64,000 nucleotides of DNA from Undibacterium hunanense (GCF_014284335.1 NZ_JACOGF010000010.1:1-64000), one strand, 5' to 3'; counted from the stretch's first letter, positions 19,536 through 28,846 are shown. Translations and numbers: made by a program. Notes: generated from the letters alone by a model not told the origin.

Positions 19536-20369
19536 ATGTCTCCAGACGAATATTGCCAGCAAAAAGCTGCACAAAGTGGTTCCAGCTTTTATTACAGTTT
19601 CCTGTTTTTGCCAGTTGCAAGGCGCCGCGCCATTACTGCGCTGTACGCCTTTTGCCGCGAGGTCGATGACGTGGTGGACGAAAGCACAGATGACATGGTG
19701 GCACGCAGCAAGCTGGGCTGGTGGCGCAAGGAAATCCAGGCCATGCTGGCGCAGCAACCCACCCACCCGGTGACCAAGGCATTGTTGCCGCACATGGCAG
19801 AGTACCAGTTGGACGGCGCGCACCTGCAAGCCATCATTGATGGCATGGAAATGGATTTGAACCAGACCCGTTATCTGGATTTTGCAGCCTTGCAAAAATA
19901 CTGCTGGCATGTGGCCGGCGTGGTCGGCATCTTGTCTGCCAGTATTTTTGGCATTAAAAATCCACAAACGCGTGAATTTGCCGAAAAACTCGGCCTGGCT
20001 TTTCAGATGACCAATATCATTCGCGATGTCGGCGAAGATGCACGCAAAGGCCGCATCTATCTGCCTGTGAATGAGTTACAGCAGTTTGCCGTCACTGCAG
20101 CCGACATCCTGAACGCGCGCCACAGCACCCAGTTTGAAAGCCTGATGCAATTCCAGTATGAACGGGCGCAACGTCTGTATGACGAAGCCTTTGCCCTGCT
20201 GCCGCCGGAAGACCGCAAGGCGCAAAGAACCGGTCTGATCATGGCAGCCATTTATCGCGCCCTGCTGGTAGAAATCCAGCGCGATGGCTTCCATGTACTG
20301 AACCAGCGCATTTCACTGACACCGATACGCAAGCTGTGGCTGGCCTGGAAAACCTACGTCCGTGGCTAA
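19536..20369 (+). CDS. hpnD: Presqualene diphosphate synthase HpnD
   Basis: The 277-residue product condenses two farnesyl diphosphates to presqualene diphosphate, the first committed step to squalene and hopanoids. Superfamily motifs are present: YSFLFLPVARRRAI, the first Asp-rich motif CREVDDVVDE (near residue 47) and the second in NIIRDVGEDARKGRIYLP. The start at ATG 19536 (MSPDEYCQQKAAQSG) matches the usual N-terminus of the family, although no clear ribosome site precedes it. It overlaps hpnE by 8 bp, indicating translational coupling. Confidence 0.93.
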   Translation: MSPDEYCQQKAAQSGSSFYYSFLFLPVARRRAITALYAFCREVDDVVDESTDDMVARSKLGWWRKEIQAMLAQQPTHPVTKALLPHMAEYQLDGAHLQAIIDGMEMDLNQTRYLDFAALQKYCWHVAGVVGILSASIFGIKNPQTREFAEKLGLAFQMTNIIRDVGEDARKGRIYLPVNELQQFAVTAADILNARHSTQFESLMQFQYERAQRLYDEAFALLPPEDRKAQRTGLIMAAIYRALLVEIQRDGFHVLNQRISLTPIRKLWLAWKTYVRG

Positions 20370-21729
20370 GTTGACCAGCTCCCCGGCCAAATCAGTCGCC
20401 ATCATCGGTGCCGGCTGGGCCGGTTGCGCCGCTGCGCTTGAACTGGCGCAAGCCGGTGCACACATCACCCTGATAGAAGCAGGCCGTCACCTTGGTGGCC
20501 GCGCCCGCGGCGTCAGCCTGCATGGTCATCAACTTGATAATGGCCAGCACATCTTGCTGGGCGCCTATAGCGAAAGCCTGCGCCTGATGCGCAAGGCTGG
20601 CGTTGACATCGACCAGGCATTATTGAAACTGCCGCTGCAAATGGTCTACCCGCAGCATGAAGATGGCATGTCTTTCATTGCGCCCAGGTTACCAGCGCCC
20701 CTGCATATGTTGGTGGCGCTATGGAAAACCACAGGATTGAGTTTTGCCGACAAACAGGCTTTGGCGCGTTTTTCTACCACGGCACGCTGGATGAGCTGGC
20801 GGCTGCATGAAGATTGCAGTGTCACCGAATTGCTGGAACGTTTTGACCAGACAGAACGGCTATGTCGCCTGATGTGGAATCCACTCTGCATTGCTGCCCT
20901 GAACACCCCGCCAGAACGCGCATCGGCCCAGGTATTCCTGAACGTGCTGCGCGATAGTCTGGGTGCCAGCCGCGCTGCCTCTGACATGCTGTTGCCACGC
21001 GTGGACCTGTCTGCACTGTTCCCGGACAAAGCCGCTGCTTTGGTGAGCAAACATGGCGGCCAGGTCTTGATGGGACATACTGTCCAGGCCCTGCATCAGA
21101 ATGCAGATGGCAAATGGCAGTTGGACATCAAACACAGCGAAGCCAACACTGCCGGCATAACACCATTTGACAGCGTCATCCTGGCCAGCGATTTCGCCAA
21201 TGCAGAACGGCTGATGCAGCCCTTGCCAGGTCATACCGGCAGCATGCCTGCCTTCACCTACGAATCCATCACCACCTGTTATCTGCAATATGAGCAGACA
21301 GTACGCTTGCCGCGCCCAATGCTGGCGCTGCTGGACGACCCGGCACAAAGCAAATGGGGGCAATATGTATTTGACCGCGGTCAACTGCATGACACCCAGG
21401 CGGGCTTGCTGGCGGTGGCAGTCAGCGCATCGGAACAGGCATGTGCACTCGATCAACAGCAACTGGCGCAAGACATAGCAGCACAATTGGCCCACAGCCT
21501 GGGCATGCCCACCCTGCTGCAACCCCTATGGCATAAATGTATTTCAGAAAAACGTGCCACCTTCAGTTGCACACCAAAACTGCAAAGGCCAGACAATCAA
21601 ACGTCCAGCCCCGGCCTGTTTCTGGCAGGTGACTACACCAAAGGTGACTATCCGGCGACGCTGGAAGGCGCAGTGCGCAGCGGCGTTGCTGCCAGCAAAG
21701 CGGCGCTGGCATTTTTAAAATCCAAATAG
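20362..21729 (+). CDS. hpnE: Hydroxysqualene dehydroxylase HpnE (FAD-dependent)
   Basis: The 455-residue product reduces hydroxysqualene to squalene, the last step of the HpnCDE route. The N-terminal dinucleotide-binding motif is VAIIGAGWAGCAAALELA with the acidic end of strand 2 at LIEAG. HLGGRARG follows, as in phytoene-desaturase-like amine oxidases, and the C-terminal FAD contact is LFLAGDYTKGDYPATLEGAV. The start is GTG 20362, inside the hpnD end; a TTG at 20370 is possible. No squalene-hopene cyclase gene lies in this window. Confidence 0.92.
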   Translation: MAKLTSSPAKSVAIIGAGWAGCAAALELAQAGAHITLIEAGRHLGGRARGVSLHGHQLDNGQHILLGAYSESLRLMRKAGVDIDQALLKLPLQMVYPQHEDGMSFIAPRLPAPLHMLVALWKTTGLSFADKQALARFSTTARWMSWRLHEDCSVTELLERFDQTERLCRLMWNPLCIAALNTPPERASAQVFLNVLRDSLGASRAASDMLLPRVDLSALFPDKAAALVSKHGGQVLMGHTVQALHQNADGKWQLDIKHSEANTAGITPFDSVILASDFANAERLMQPLPGHTGSMPAFTYESITTCYLQYEQTVRLPRPMLALLDDPAQSKWGQYVFDRGQLHDTQAGLLAVAVSASEQACALDQQQLAQDIAAQLAHSLGMPTLLQPLWHKCISEKRATFSCTPKLQRPDNQTSSPGLFLAGDYTKGDYPATLEGAVRSGVAASKAALAFLKSK

Positions 21730-21735
21730 CTTTTC

Positions 21736-23115
21736 TTAACTTGCATCATCCACCTCGCGTATCTTGGTCAACGCTTCTTCGATACGGTCCACGCCAATAA
21801 TCGTCAAGCCTTCGATTTTCTGTTTGGGCGCATTCGACTTGGGGATCATGGCGATGGAAAAGCCCAGCTTGGCTGCCTCACGCAAACGTTCCTGCCCGCG
21901 TGGTGCTGGCCGTATCTCTCCTGCCAGACCAACCTCGCCAAACACCACCAGCCCACGCGGCAGGGGTTTGTTGCGCATGGAAGAATTAATCGCCAGCAGT
22001 ACCGCCAGATCGGCAGCAGGCTCGGCAATCTTGACACCACCAACGGCATTGATGAAGACATCCTGATCAAATGCTGCCACACCCGCATGGCGATGCAATA
22101 CCGCCAGCAACATGGCCAGACGATTTTGCTCCAGTCCGACGGACAGGCGGCGCGCATTCGGCGCATGCGAGCTATCAACCAGGGCCTGAATTTCAACCAG
22201 CAAGGGCCGCGTGCCTTCTTGCGTGACCATGACGCAAGAGCCAGCGACCTGGGTATCATGTTGCGATAAAAACAGGGCCGAAGGATTGGATACGCCCTTC
22301 AGGCCTTTTTCTGTCATGGCAAACACGCCCAGTTCATTGACGGCACCAAAACGGTTCTTGATGGCCCGCACCAGGCGGAAGCTGGAATGCGTATCGCCCT
22401 CAAAATACAAGACCGTATCCACAATATGTTCCAGCACCCTTGGTCCGGCCAGGGCCCCTTCTTTGGTGACATGGCCGACCAGTATCATGGTGATGTCCAT
22501 GGTCTTGGCAACGCGGGTCAGTTGGGCCGCACATTCGCGCACCTGGGCAACGGAACCCGGTGCCGAACTCAGCGCATCCGAATACATGGTTTGTATGGAA
22601 TCGATGACCACCACCTGCGGCTTGTGTTCTGCCAGAGTATTCAGGATTTTTTCCAGCTGTATCTCGGCCTGCAATTGCAGGTCTTTGGCATCCAGCGACA
22701 GGCGTTTGGCACGCAGCGCAATTTGCGCACCGGATTCTTCGCCGCTGACATACAGCACCTTTTTTATGCGCGCCATATTTGCCAGCGCCTGCAACAGCAG
22801 CGTTGATTTACCGATGCCGGGGTCACCACCGATCAACACCACGCCACCCGGCACCAGACCACCACCCAGCACACGGTCAAACTCATCAATACCGGTGCCA
22901 AAGCGCGGCACATCAATGGCTTCAATTTCAGCCAGGTTCAATACTGGCGCAGATTGCGCCAGGCCCTGTGGCTTGACAGAAAAACGGTTGCCGACAGATT
23001 CCACGATGGTTTCAACCAAGGTATTCCACTGCCCGCAGGCCGGACACTGACCAGCCCATTTATTGACGATGCCACCACATTCGGTGCAAGTGAAATTGGT
23101 TTTTGCTTTTGCCAT
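21736..23115 (-). CDS. radA: DNA repair protein RadA
   Basis: The 459-residue product is a RecA-like helicase that promotes branch migration in recombinational repair. The N-terminal C4 zinc finger uses Cys10, 13, 24 and 27 (CTECGG, CPACGQ). Walker A GGDPGIGKSTLL lies near residue 95, the diagnostic KNRFG motif follows (AIKNRFGAVNELGVF), and the C-terminal Lon-protease-like domain includes GGVKIAEPAADLAV. The start is ATG 23115 (MAKAKTNFTCTECGG); an upstream extension lacks family support. It is convergent with hpnE, only 6 bp from its stop. Confidence 0.96.
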   Translation of the reverse strand: MAKAKTNFTCTECGGIVNKWAGQCPACGQWNTLVETIVESVGNRFSVKPQGLAQSAPVLNLAEIEAIDVPRFGTGIDEFDRVLGGGLVPGGVVLIGGDPGIGKSTLLLQALANMARIKKVLYVSGEESGAQIALRAKRLSLDAKDLQLQAEIQLEKILNTLAEHKPQVVVIDSIQTMYSDALSSAPGSVAQVRECAAQLTRVAKTMDITMILVGHVTKEGALAGPRVLEHIVDTVLYFEGDTHSSFRLVRAIKNRFGAVNELGVFAMTEKGLKGVSNPSALFLSQHDTQVAGSCVMVTQEGTRPLLVEIQALVDSSHAPNARRLSVGLEQNRLAMLLAVLHRHAGVAAFDQDVFINAVGGVKIAEPAADLAVLLAINSSMRNKPLPRGLVVFGEVGLAGEIRPAPRGQERLREAAKLGFSIAMIPKSNAPKQKIEGLTIIGVDRIEEALTKIREVDDAS

Positions 23116-23332
23116 TTGTAGTGCCAAAAAGTTGTGTGAATGCCATACCAGCATGACAGGTGAAACCTGCTGTTGACATTGGATGCCTGTAAACCATGCC
23201 AACGCAAACACTGATATTTTAACCAGTATTCATGATTTAGCTTGCCCTATTTCACAAATTCGCCGCAATTTTCATGGTATAAAGCAAGCCAGTGACATTT
23301 TGTAGCAGGTAAATATCAAGCATGAATAAAGC

Positions 23333-24595
23333 ATGAAGAGCGGTTTTTACACCATCATGGCGGCACAGTTTTTTTCATCACTGGCCGACAATGCCTTACT
23401 GATAGCCGCAATGGCACTGCTGGCGTCCATGCACTCACCGAGCTGGATGCCGCCGCTGTTGAAGTTATTCTTTGTTTTGTCTTACGTTTTGCTGGCCGCT
23501 TTCGTTGGTGCCTTTGCCGATTCTTTGCCCAAGGGCAAGGTCATGCTGATGACCAACATGATCAAGGTCGGTGGCTGCGCGCTGATGTTCTTCAACGTCC
23601 ATCCTTTACTTGCGTATGCGGTAGTGGGCTTTGGCGCTGCTGCTTATTCGCCGGCAAAATACGGCATCCTGACTGAATTGCTGCCACCAGAAAAACTGGT
23701 TGCTGCCAATGGCTGGATAGAAGGCCTGACAGTCTCGTCCATCATCCTGGGTACGGTATTAGGTGGCGCACTGGTGAACCCGCAGATATCCAGTGCCTTG
23801 CTGAATTTTGATTTCCCCGTACTTGATTTCAATATCACCACACCATCTGAAGCTGCATTGTGCGTTATCACCGCCTGTTATGGACTGGCAGCCCTGTTCA
23901 ATATGCGGATTCCCGATACCGGTGCGCGCTACGAACACCAGCAACGCAATCCCATCAAGCTGATCGTCGATTTTGCTGGCTGCTTTACAGTCTTGTGGAA
24001 AGACAAGCTGGGCCAGATTTCTCTATCAGTCACCACACTGTTCTGGGGTGCCGGTGCGACGCTGCAATTCATCGTACTGAAATGGGCAGAAAAATCCCTG
24101 AACATGCCACTTGACAAGGCTGCCATACTGCAAGGTGTGGTAGCGGTCGGTATCGCCCTTGGCGCAGTAGCCGCAGCCCGTTTTGTGCCTTTGAAAAAAT
24201 CATTGAGCGTCATGCCACTGGGCATCGCCATGGGCCTGGTAGTAACCACCATGGTGTTTGTACATAATGTGTGGATTGCTTACCCATTGCTGATTCTGGT
24301 AGGCGCGCTGGCCGGTTATTTTGTGGTGCCAATGAATGCATTGTTGCAACATCGCGGCCACGTGCTGATGAGTGCAGGCCACTCCATCGCCGTACAGAAC
24401 TTCAATGAAAACCTGTCCGTGCTGACCATGCTGGCGCTGTACGCGCTGATGGTATCGCTGAACCTGGATATCCTGGTGGTGATCGTGCTGTTTGGCCTGT
24501 TCGTTGCCAGCACCATGTATCTGGTCATGCGCAAACATGCGGCCAATCAGCGCGAATTTGATTCGCTGGCGCTGATTGGTGAGCACAAGCACTGA
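23333..24595 (+). CDS. lplT: Lysophospholipid transporter LplT (MFS)
   Basis: The 420-residue, 12-TM major facilitator transports lysophospholipids across the inner membrane for reacylation. The family opening GFYTIMAAQFFSSLADNALL is present, as is the loop SPAKYGILTELLPPEKLVAANGWIEG (here split by the quoting limit, residues about 103-128). In many proteobacteria lplT is fused to or followed by an acyltransferase (aas); none is seen here. A 4-codon mini-frame (ATG 23322 to TGA) overlaps the start region and might couple initiation, but that is speculative. Confidence 0.92.
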   Translation: MKSGFYTIMAAQFFSSLADNALLIAAMALLASMHSPSWMPPLLKLFFVLSYVLLAAFVGAFADSLPKGKVMLMTNMIKVGGCALMFFNVHPLLAYAVVGFGAAAYSPAKYGILTELLPPEKLVAANGWIEGLTVSSIILGTVLGGALVNPQISSALLNFDFPVLDFNITTPSEAALCVITACYGLAALFNMRIPDTGARYEHQQRNPIKLIVDFAGCFTVLWKDKLGQISLSVTTLFWGAGATLQFIVLKWAEKSLNMPLDKAAILQGVVAVGIALGAVAAARFVPLKKSLSVMPLGIAMGLVVTTMVFVHNVWIAYPLLILVGALAGYFVVPMNALLQHRGHVLMSAGHSIAVQNFNENLSVLTMLALYALMVSLNLDILVVIVLFGLFVASTMYLVMRKHAANQREFDSLALIGEHKH

Positions 24596-24635
24596 ACAAA
24601 AACACTGATCGCAAGCACTCCCCCCCGGATACCAG

Positions 24636-24656
24636 GACGCGCCCTTGAGGCGCGTC
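24636..24656. terminator. Hairpin between converging genes, weak terminator candidate
   Basis: A perfect 8-bp GC-rich stem (GACGCGCC/GGCGCGTC) has a CTTGA loop. It lies between the lplT stop and the DUF1853 gene stop. There is no T tract on either side, so intrinsic termination is doubtful. Confidence 0.35.
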
Positions 24657-24660
24657 GCCT

Positions 24661-25668
24661 TCAGGGTCGCTTGATCTCTGCAGCACGCATGAACCAGTCA
24701 GCAGGCACGACCATGCCACGCCGGTATTCCTGCATCAAGCCTTCATTTTCCTGCATCAAGGCCAGCATGACCGGGGTTTCGTTTACACCAAAACTGGTAT
24801 CGATGGCTGCCATTATCTGGGCTTTGTCCTGCGTCTGACCTGACGATACCTGCGCCGGTGCCAGCCAGTCCAGCCTGTCGAGTATCAGTGCCTGGTTAAT
24901 ATCCAGCGACAGCAGGTCTTCCTGCGTCCAGATCAAGCCACGGCAATGGCTGGCGTTCAATCCCGGCAGGCCAGGCAGGTCAGACAGTTGCTGCGGCAAA
25001 TCCTGTTCGCGATAAAACAGCCAGCCTAGCACCAGCGCCTGTGCGGTACTTACTGCCTGTGGCAACAAGGGTTGCGCCAGCGGATGGCGTGACAACTGCA
25101 ATTGCTGCTCAATAATCTTGCTGATTTTTGCGCCCAGGCTATCTGCCAGATTGGGGCCCAGAAAATCATGCAGAACCGCCGGTTTGCCCGCTGCCACGGC
25201 AAGGTCAGTTCTGTGAAACAGATAAAACTTGGTTGCCAGCTCCAGATGTTGCAAGCTGCCATCCTTCTGCAGCAAAAAATCAAATTCACCTATGGTATTG
25301 GCACCCTTGTTATGTACCTGCAAGCCATGGGCTTGCAGCAGGCCGTGGGCTTGCAGATAAAATTCAAACAGGGTTTCGGCATACAGGCCAAGACGACGAT
25401 GCGCATGCCGCCCCAGCAACGTCAGCAAAGCAGCCGGATCATGATCCAGCTCTCGCAGCCATTGCTGCAACGTCGCCATATCGCTGACCAGTGGCTGGGC
25501 GATGGCCGCATGCCATAAGGGTGATTGTGCATCCAGCAAGCCCGGTGCAGTCAGCATCCAGGCCAGTGCACGCACATGAGGATTATGCAGGTGCTGCCAC
25601 TGTTGATGGAAATCAGTCTGACAAGCATCTACATTTTGCCTGCGTGACACGTGTGATATCTCTGGCAT
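24661..25668 (-). CDS. DUF1853 family protein
   Basis: The 335-residue protein has no established function. The family-like opening is LHNPHVRALAWMLTAPGLLD, and a central block reads IGEFDFLLQKDGSLQHLELATKFYLF. The Asp in FDFLL followed by a Glu and Lys in the next strand resembles the core of PD-(D/E)XK nuclease-like folds; this is my inference, not a demonstrated assignment. I prefer ATG 25668, which leaves 4 bp after the glycosylase stop; TTG 25680 would overlap it. It is the last gene of the tsaB-rimI-glycosylase-DUF1853 series. Confidence 0.75.
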   Translation of the reverse strand: MPEISHVSRRQNVDACQTDFHQQWQHLHNPHVRALAWMLTAPGLLDAQSPLWHAAIAQPLVSDMATLQQWLRELDHDPAALLTLLGRHAHRRLGLYAETLFEFYLQAHGLLQAHGLQVHNKGANTIGEFDFLLQKDGSLQHLELATKFYLFHRTDLAVAAGKPAVLHDFLGPNLADSLGAKISKIIEQQLQLSRHPLAQPLLPQAVSTAQALVLGWLFYREQDLPQQLSDLPGLPGLNASHCRGLIWTQEDLLSLDINQALILDRLDWLAPAQVSSGQTQDKAQIMAAIDTSFGVNETPVMLALMQENEGLMQEYRRGMVVPADWFMRAAEIKRP

Positions 25669-25672
25669 GTAA

Positions 25673-26683
25673 TCAGGCAACAGGCATGGCTTGCATGGCC
25701 ATGCACAAATCTACCCATGCCTTGCTTTTATCTGCCGGTTTGCGCAACAAGTAAGCTGGATGGTAGGTCACCACCAGCGGGATATCATTGAAGTGATGCA
25801 GTCGCCCCCTGAGCTGCCCTACCGGCGTTTCCAGATTCATGCCCAGCAGCGATACTGCCGCAGTCTTGCCCAGGGCAACAATCACCTGCGGCTGTATCAG
25901 CGCAATCTGTCTGTGCAGATACGGCAGGCAGGCAGCGATTTCATCGGCAGTAGGTGGCCTGTCCTTGCCGTTTTCATCGGTAGGACGGCATTTGACGATG
26001 TTGGCAATATACGTCTGATCGCCACGCGCCAAACCCAGGGCTTTCAGCATATTGTCGAGCAATTGTCCGGCAGCCCCGACAAAAGGCAGGCCCTGCAAAT
26101 TCTCATTGTAGCCAGGGCCTTCCCCCACAAACAGCCATTTGGCACGCTGATCGCCGGTACCGAACACTGATTTTGACCTGCCCTTGCACAAGCCACAGGC
26201 ACGACAGCTTTCGACCAATGGCTGCAATACTTCCCACGACATGGTGGATACGGATGAAGTGTCTGCACCCGCATCTGCTGCTTCTGCTACTTCTGTTGAG
26301 GCTATTTTTACCGGTGCTGTTTCCGTTACCGGTCTTGCTTCTGCCTGCGCTACGCGCTGCTGCGGCAATGCGTCATCTGAAAACGACACCTGCGGGCGTG
26401 GCGACTGCGCCACCTGTTCCGGAGTAGCGGCTAGTGGCTGTAGTGGCTGCCCTTGCTGCTCTATGGCTACGGTGTTGACAGTTTTCTCGACAACTGACAC
26501 CTGCGGCACCTGTGGTGATTGCGGCGCACGAACTTCGCCTGCACCAACAGGCATGCGCGCCACGACAGGCGCCGGTACGTCTGCGGATGTGCCAGCATTA
26601 TGTCGCAACTGCCAGACGGGGCCTATGCCCAGTTCGTGCAACATGCTATTACGATGTTGATCGTGTTGATCAAATGCAGGCAT
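25673..26683 (-). CDS. Uracil-DNA glycosylase, iron-sulfur family 4/5 type
   Basis: The 336-residue product removes uracil from DNA. The C-terminal 200 residues carry the catalytic domain: CRACGLCKGRS and later KCRPTDEN and CLPYLHRQI supply Cys for a [4Fe-4S] cluster, motif 1 is FVGEGPGYNEN, and motif 2 is VVTYHPAYLLR. The N-terminal 130 residues form a Pro/Ala/Val-rich linker after a short conserved head (MLHELGIGPVWQLR). Such long disordered linkers are common in Burkholderiales homologues. The start overlaps the rimI stop by one base (TGATG), indicating coupling. Confidence 0.93.
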   Translation of the reverse strand: MPAFDQHDQHRNSMLHELGIGPVWQLRHNAGTSADVPAPVVARMPVGAGEVRAPQSPQVPQVSVVEKTVNTVAIEQQGQPLQPLAATPEQVAQSPRPQVSFSDDALPQQRVAQAEARPVTETAPVKIASTEVAEAADAGADTSSVSTMSWEVLQPLVESCRACGLCKGRSKSVFGTGDQRAKWLFVGEGPGYNENLQGLPFVGAAGQLLDNMLKALGLARGDQTYIANIVKCRPTDENGKDRPPTADEIAACLPYLHRQIALIQPQVIVALGKTAAVSLLGMNLETPVGQLRGRLHHFNDIPLVVTYHPAYLLRKPADKSKAWVDLCMAMQAMPVA

Positions 26684-27174
26684 CAGCAGGCCCTCCGCAT
26701 GACAATGGCATCTTCGCGCTGCTCATCATGCGCGGGGTAGTAGCCCTTGCGCACGCCAATGGCAGCAAAGCCCGCGCTTTCATAGACGGCGATAGCACGC
26801 GCATTGCTGCGCCGGACTTCCAGCAAGATGGATACATAAAGGCGTTCATTCGCATAATCGAACAATTTATCGAGTAATAACTTACCCTTGCCCTGCCCCT
26901 GATGCGGCAAGTCCACAGCAAAATTCAAGAGATGCAATTCATCCAGAATCGGCATCACCACAAAATAGGCAAACAGTTCCTGCTCTGCATCACGCAAGCC
27001 ATAAGCTTCATAGCCGCTTAACAGCGAATCGGTAAAATTACCCCGCGTCCACGGATGGGTGTACACCTGTTCTTCTATCGTCAGTATTCGGTCTATATCG
27101 GCATAGCCGAGCTTGCACAAAGCTGGCGATGCAGCCGTGGCAGGCAAGACAGTTAAGGTGGGCGTCAAATTCAT
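26683..27174 (-). CDS. rimI: Ribosomal protein S18 alanine N-acetyltransferase RimI
   Basis: The 163-residue GNAT-family product acetylates the N-terminal Ala of ribosomal protein S18. Typical segments are EEQVYTHPWTRGNFTDSL near residue 36, the acetyl-CoA-binding DLPHQGQGKGKLLLD (Q/R-x-x-G-x-G/K pattern), and LEVRRSNARAIAVYESAGF. The start is set at ATG 27174 (MNLTPTLTVLP), 16 bp after the tsaB stop; a TTG four codons upstream is possible. It lies in an operon with tsaB, the usual partner. Confidence 0.92.
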   Translation of the reverse strand: MNLTPTLTVLPATAASPALCKLGYADIDRILTIEEQVYTHPWTRGNFTDSLLSGYEAYGLRDAEQELFAYFVVMPILDELHLLNFAVDLPHQGQGKGKLLLDKLFDYANERLYVSILLEVRRSNARAIAVYESAGFAAIGVRKGYYPAHDEQREDAIVMRRAC

Positions 27175-27190
27175 CAATCTCAACAATCTT

Positions 27191-27883
27191 TCAAACCAGT
27201 GCTTTGGCCTGTTCCCGCTCAGCCGTGGTCAGTGCAATTTTGTTGCGCAAATACAAGGGTTGTGCCTGCTCGGGCGGCAATTGCAAGCCTGCCTGCAATG
27301 CGTCAAGGCCCAGTGTTGCCACCTGCGCCGCATGTGGCATGCGCACCAAACTGTCTGCACTGGCCGCAATCGCTTCCGGCAAGACAACACCATGGCCCAG
27401 CACATAAGTGGGCGTCACAAAACCCACCTGTGGAAAGACATCGTCAAGACGTGCCAGCGCCGGTGCTGACACCACTTCCCAGGCATTGCCGATAAAACGA
27501 TACTGCGCCCAATAGACTTCATTCATACGTGCATCCAGTATGCAGACAAATTCGGCCAGGCTTTTTTCACCCCTGGCAGCCTCTGCCATTGCCTGCAGGC
27601 TGACCACCGGCAAAACTGGCAGGTCTGCGCCATAAGCCAGGCCCTGCACAATGCCACATGCCGTACGGATGCCGGTGAATGCGCCCGGCCCACAACCAAA
27701 GGCAATGGCGGCACAATCCTGCAGGCTTACACCTGCTTCTTTCAACAGCGCCTGGATAGCAGGCAAAATACCCTGGGAATGCGTTTGCACGCCAGAAAGC
27801 TCACGCAGATACAGGCGCCCGTCCACCAGCACGGCTGCCGTTGCCAGTTCGGTAGAAGTTTCAATTGCTAATAGAATAGTCAT
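27191..27883 (-). CDS. tsaB: tRNA threonylcarbamoyladenosine biosynthesis protein TsaB
   Basis: The 230-residue ASKHA-fold protein scaffolds TsaD and TsaE in making the t6A modification of ANN-decoding tRNAs. The N-terminus ILLAIETSTELATAAV is the family signature, and FGCGPGAFTGIRTACGIVQG is the second conserved block. It starts at ATG 27883 and is the first gene of the tsaB-rimI-glycosylase-DUF1853 unit. It is divergent from the thioredoxin-like gene, 84 bp away. Confidence 0.94.
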   Translation of the reverse strand: MTILLAIETSTELATAAVLVDGRLYLRELSGVQTHSQGILPAIQALLKEAGVSLQDCAAIAFGCGPGAFTGIRTACGIVQGLAYGADLPVLPVVSLQAMAEAARGEKSLAEFVCILDARMNEVYWAQYRFIGNAWEVVSAPALARLDDVFPQVGFVTPTYVLGHGVVLPEAIAASADSLVRMPHAAQVATLGLDALQAGLQLPPEQAQPLYLRNKIALTTAEREQAKALV

Positions 27884-27967
27884 GCCCGTATTTTACCGTG
27901 TTCCATTCAATTCAAGGCTGGCTTTTGCCAGTCGCACCCGGTCGCCCAGTTCGGTTAAAATTGCCAT

Positions 27968-28378
27968 ATGAACGCAATCACGAATACCGAACACATCCCC
28001 TCCATCAAGGCAGAACTAGCAGACAAGGACTGGCTTATCGCCTGCCTGTGCGCCGCATGGTGCGACACCTGCAATGCCTATCGCACAGCGTTTGATAGCC
28101 TGGTACAACAGCATGCCGACAAATGCTTCGCCTGGATAGACATCGAAGACCAGGCCCATCTGGTGGATGAAGTGGATATTCAGGATTTTCCTACCATCCT
28201 GATTCAACACCGCGACCAGGTCATCTTCCTGGGCACCGTGCTGCCAGATCAGATGCAATTGCAAAGACTGATTGCATCCATGACAGAACACGCACCAGGT
28301 CCGAAAATCAAACGCAGCGCCGTCAACCAGGACGCCCCGGAAGGCTGGAATATACGGCAACTGATCCTGGCAAGCTGA
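27968..28378 (+). CDS. Thioredoxin-fold protein
   Basis: The 136-residue protein has a CxxC active site in AAWCDTCNAY and the cis-Pro segment DFPTILI. It lacks a signal peptide, so it is probably cytosolic. The CDTC dipeptide differs from thioredoxin CGPC, which suggests a specialised redox partner. The last 35 residues, after the fold, are extra and polar. It lies next to tsaB on the opposite strand; its function is not defined. Confidence 0.85.
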   Translation: MNAITNTEHIPSIKAELADKDWLIACLCAAWCDTCNAYRTAFDSLVQQHADKCFAWIDIEDQAHLVDEVDIQDFPTILIQHRDQVIFLGTVLPDQMQLQRLIASMTEHAPGPKIKRSAVNQDAPEGWNIRQLILAS

Positions 28379-28382
28379 CAAA

Positions 28383-28413
28383 GCAGACACAACGCAGACA
28401 CAACGCAGACAAC
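28383..28413. repeat. 11-bp tandem repeat after the thioredoxin-like gene
   Basis: There are two exact GCAGACACAAC units and one shortened unit (GCAGACAAC), directly after the stop codon at 28378. Confidence 0.75.
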
Positions 28414-28488
28414 TATGGACAGGGACCGGCGCCGCGCTGCGCCATAGGTATAAGCCCATCAGGAGCATATTTCAACGTCAAAAAGACA

Positions 28489-28518
28489 AAAGGGACTAGA
28501 TTTTCATCTAGTCCCTTT
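28489..28518 (-). terminator. Terminator of tRNA-Arg, left copy
   Basis: A perfect 13-bp stem (AAAGGGACTAGAT, 28489-28501, with 28506-28518) and a 4-nt loop are followed on the minus strand by a T-rich tract. It begins 5 bp after the tRNA CCA. Confidence 0.85.
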
Positions 28519-28523
28519 AAATC

Positions 28524-28600
28524 TGGTGCGGCTGGCAGGAATCGAACCCACGACCCCTTGGTTCGTAGCCAAGTACTCTATCCAGCTGAGCTACAGCCGC
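28524..28600 (-). tRNA. tRNA-Arg (anticodon ACG), left copy
   Basis: The 77-nt cloverleaf has acceptor GCGGCTG/CAGCCGC, D arm AGCTCAGCTGGATAGAG, anticodon arm CTTGG-CTACGAA-CCAAG, T arm GTGGGTTCGATTCC and encoded CCA. A -10-like TATACT lies at 28616-28611, so this copy may be transcribed by itself. Confidence 0.96.
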
Positions 28601-28846
28601 GAAAAACGAGAGTATAGCACGGGTAATCTGGAAATAAAAAGCCCTTTGGGGGAAATATTTTGGAGTTTTGTACAGGTTAAATACCAGTCACGACAATTTT
28701 ATTGCCAATAAAACCATATCGCATTTAAGAATATTTTTAGCCTGACATCGTACGTTCTCGCCAAGGTTTAAACCTTAGGGAGGTTGATAGTCCTCCATTT
28801 TCATCACGTTGCCTATGTATTTTATGCACAGCACACCTCAGAAAAC

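Larger units (their letters stand above)
28482..28604. repeat. Left copy of a 123-bp exact direct repeat (tRNA-Arg plus terminator)
   Basis: This segment is identical base for base to 38932-39054, an offset of 10,450. It contains the complete tRNA-Arg gene and its terminator. Flanks diverge immediately on the outer sides. It marks the left border of the accessory segment. Confidence 0.95.

Noticed and set aside
22211..23050. Open frame antisense to radA
   Set aside because: It is a shadow of a clear RadA gene with no motif of its own.
28763..28776. 14-bp palindrome AAGGTTTAAACCTT in the accessory segment
   Set aside because: It is perfect but isolated, with no second copy or linked gene to suggest a role.
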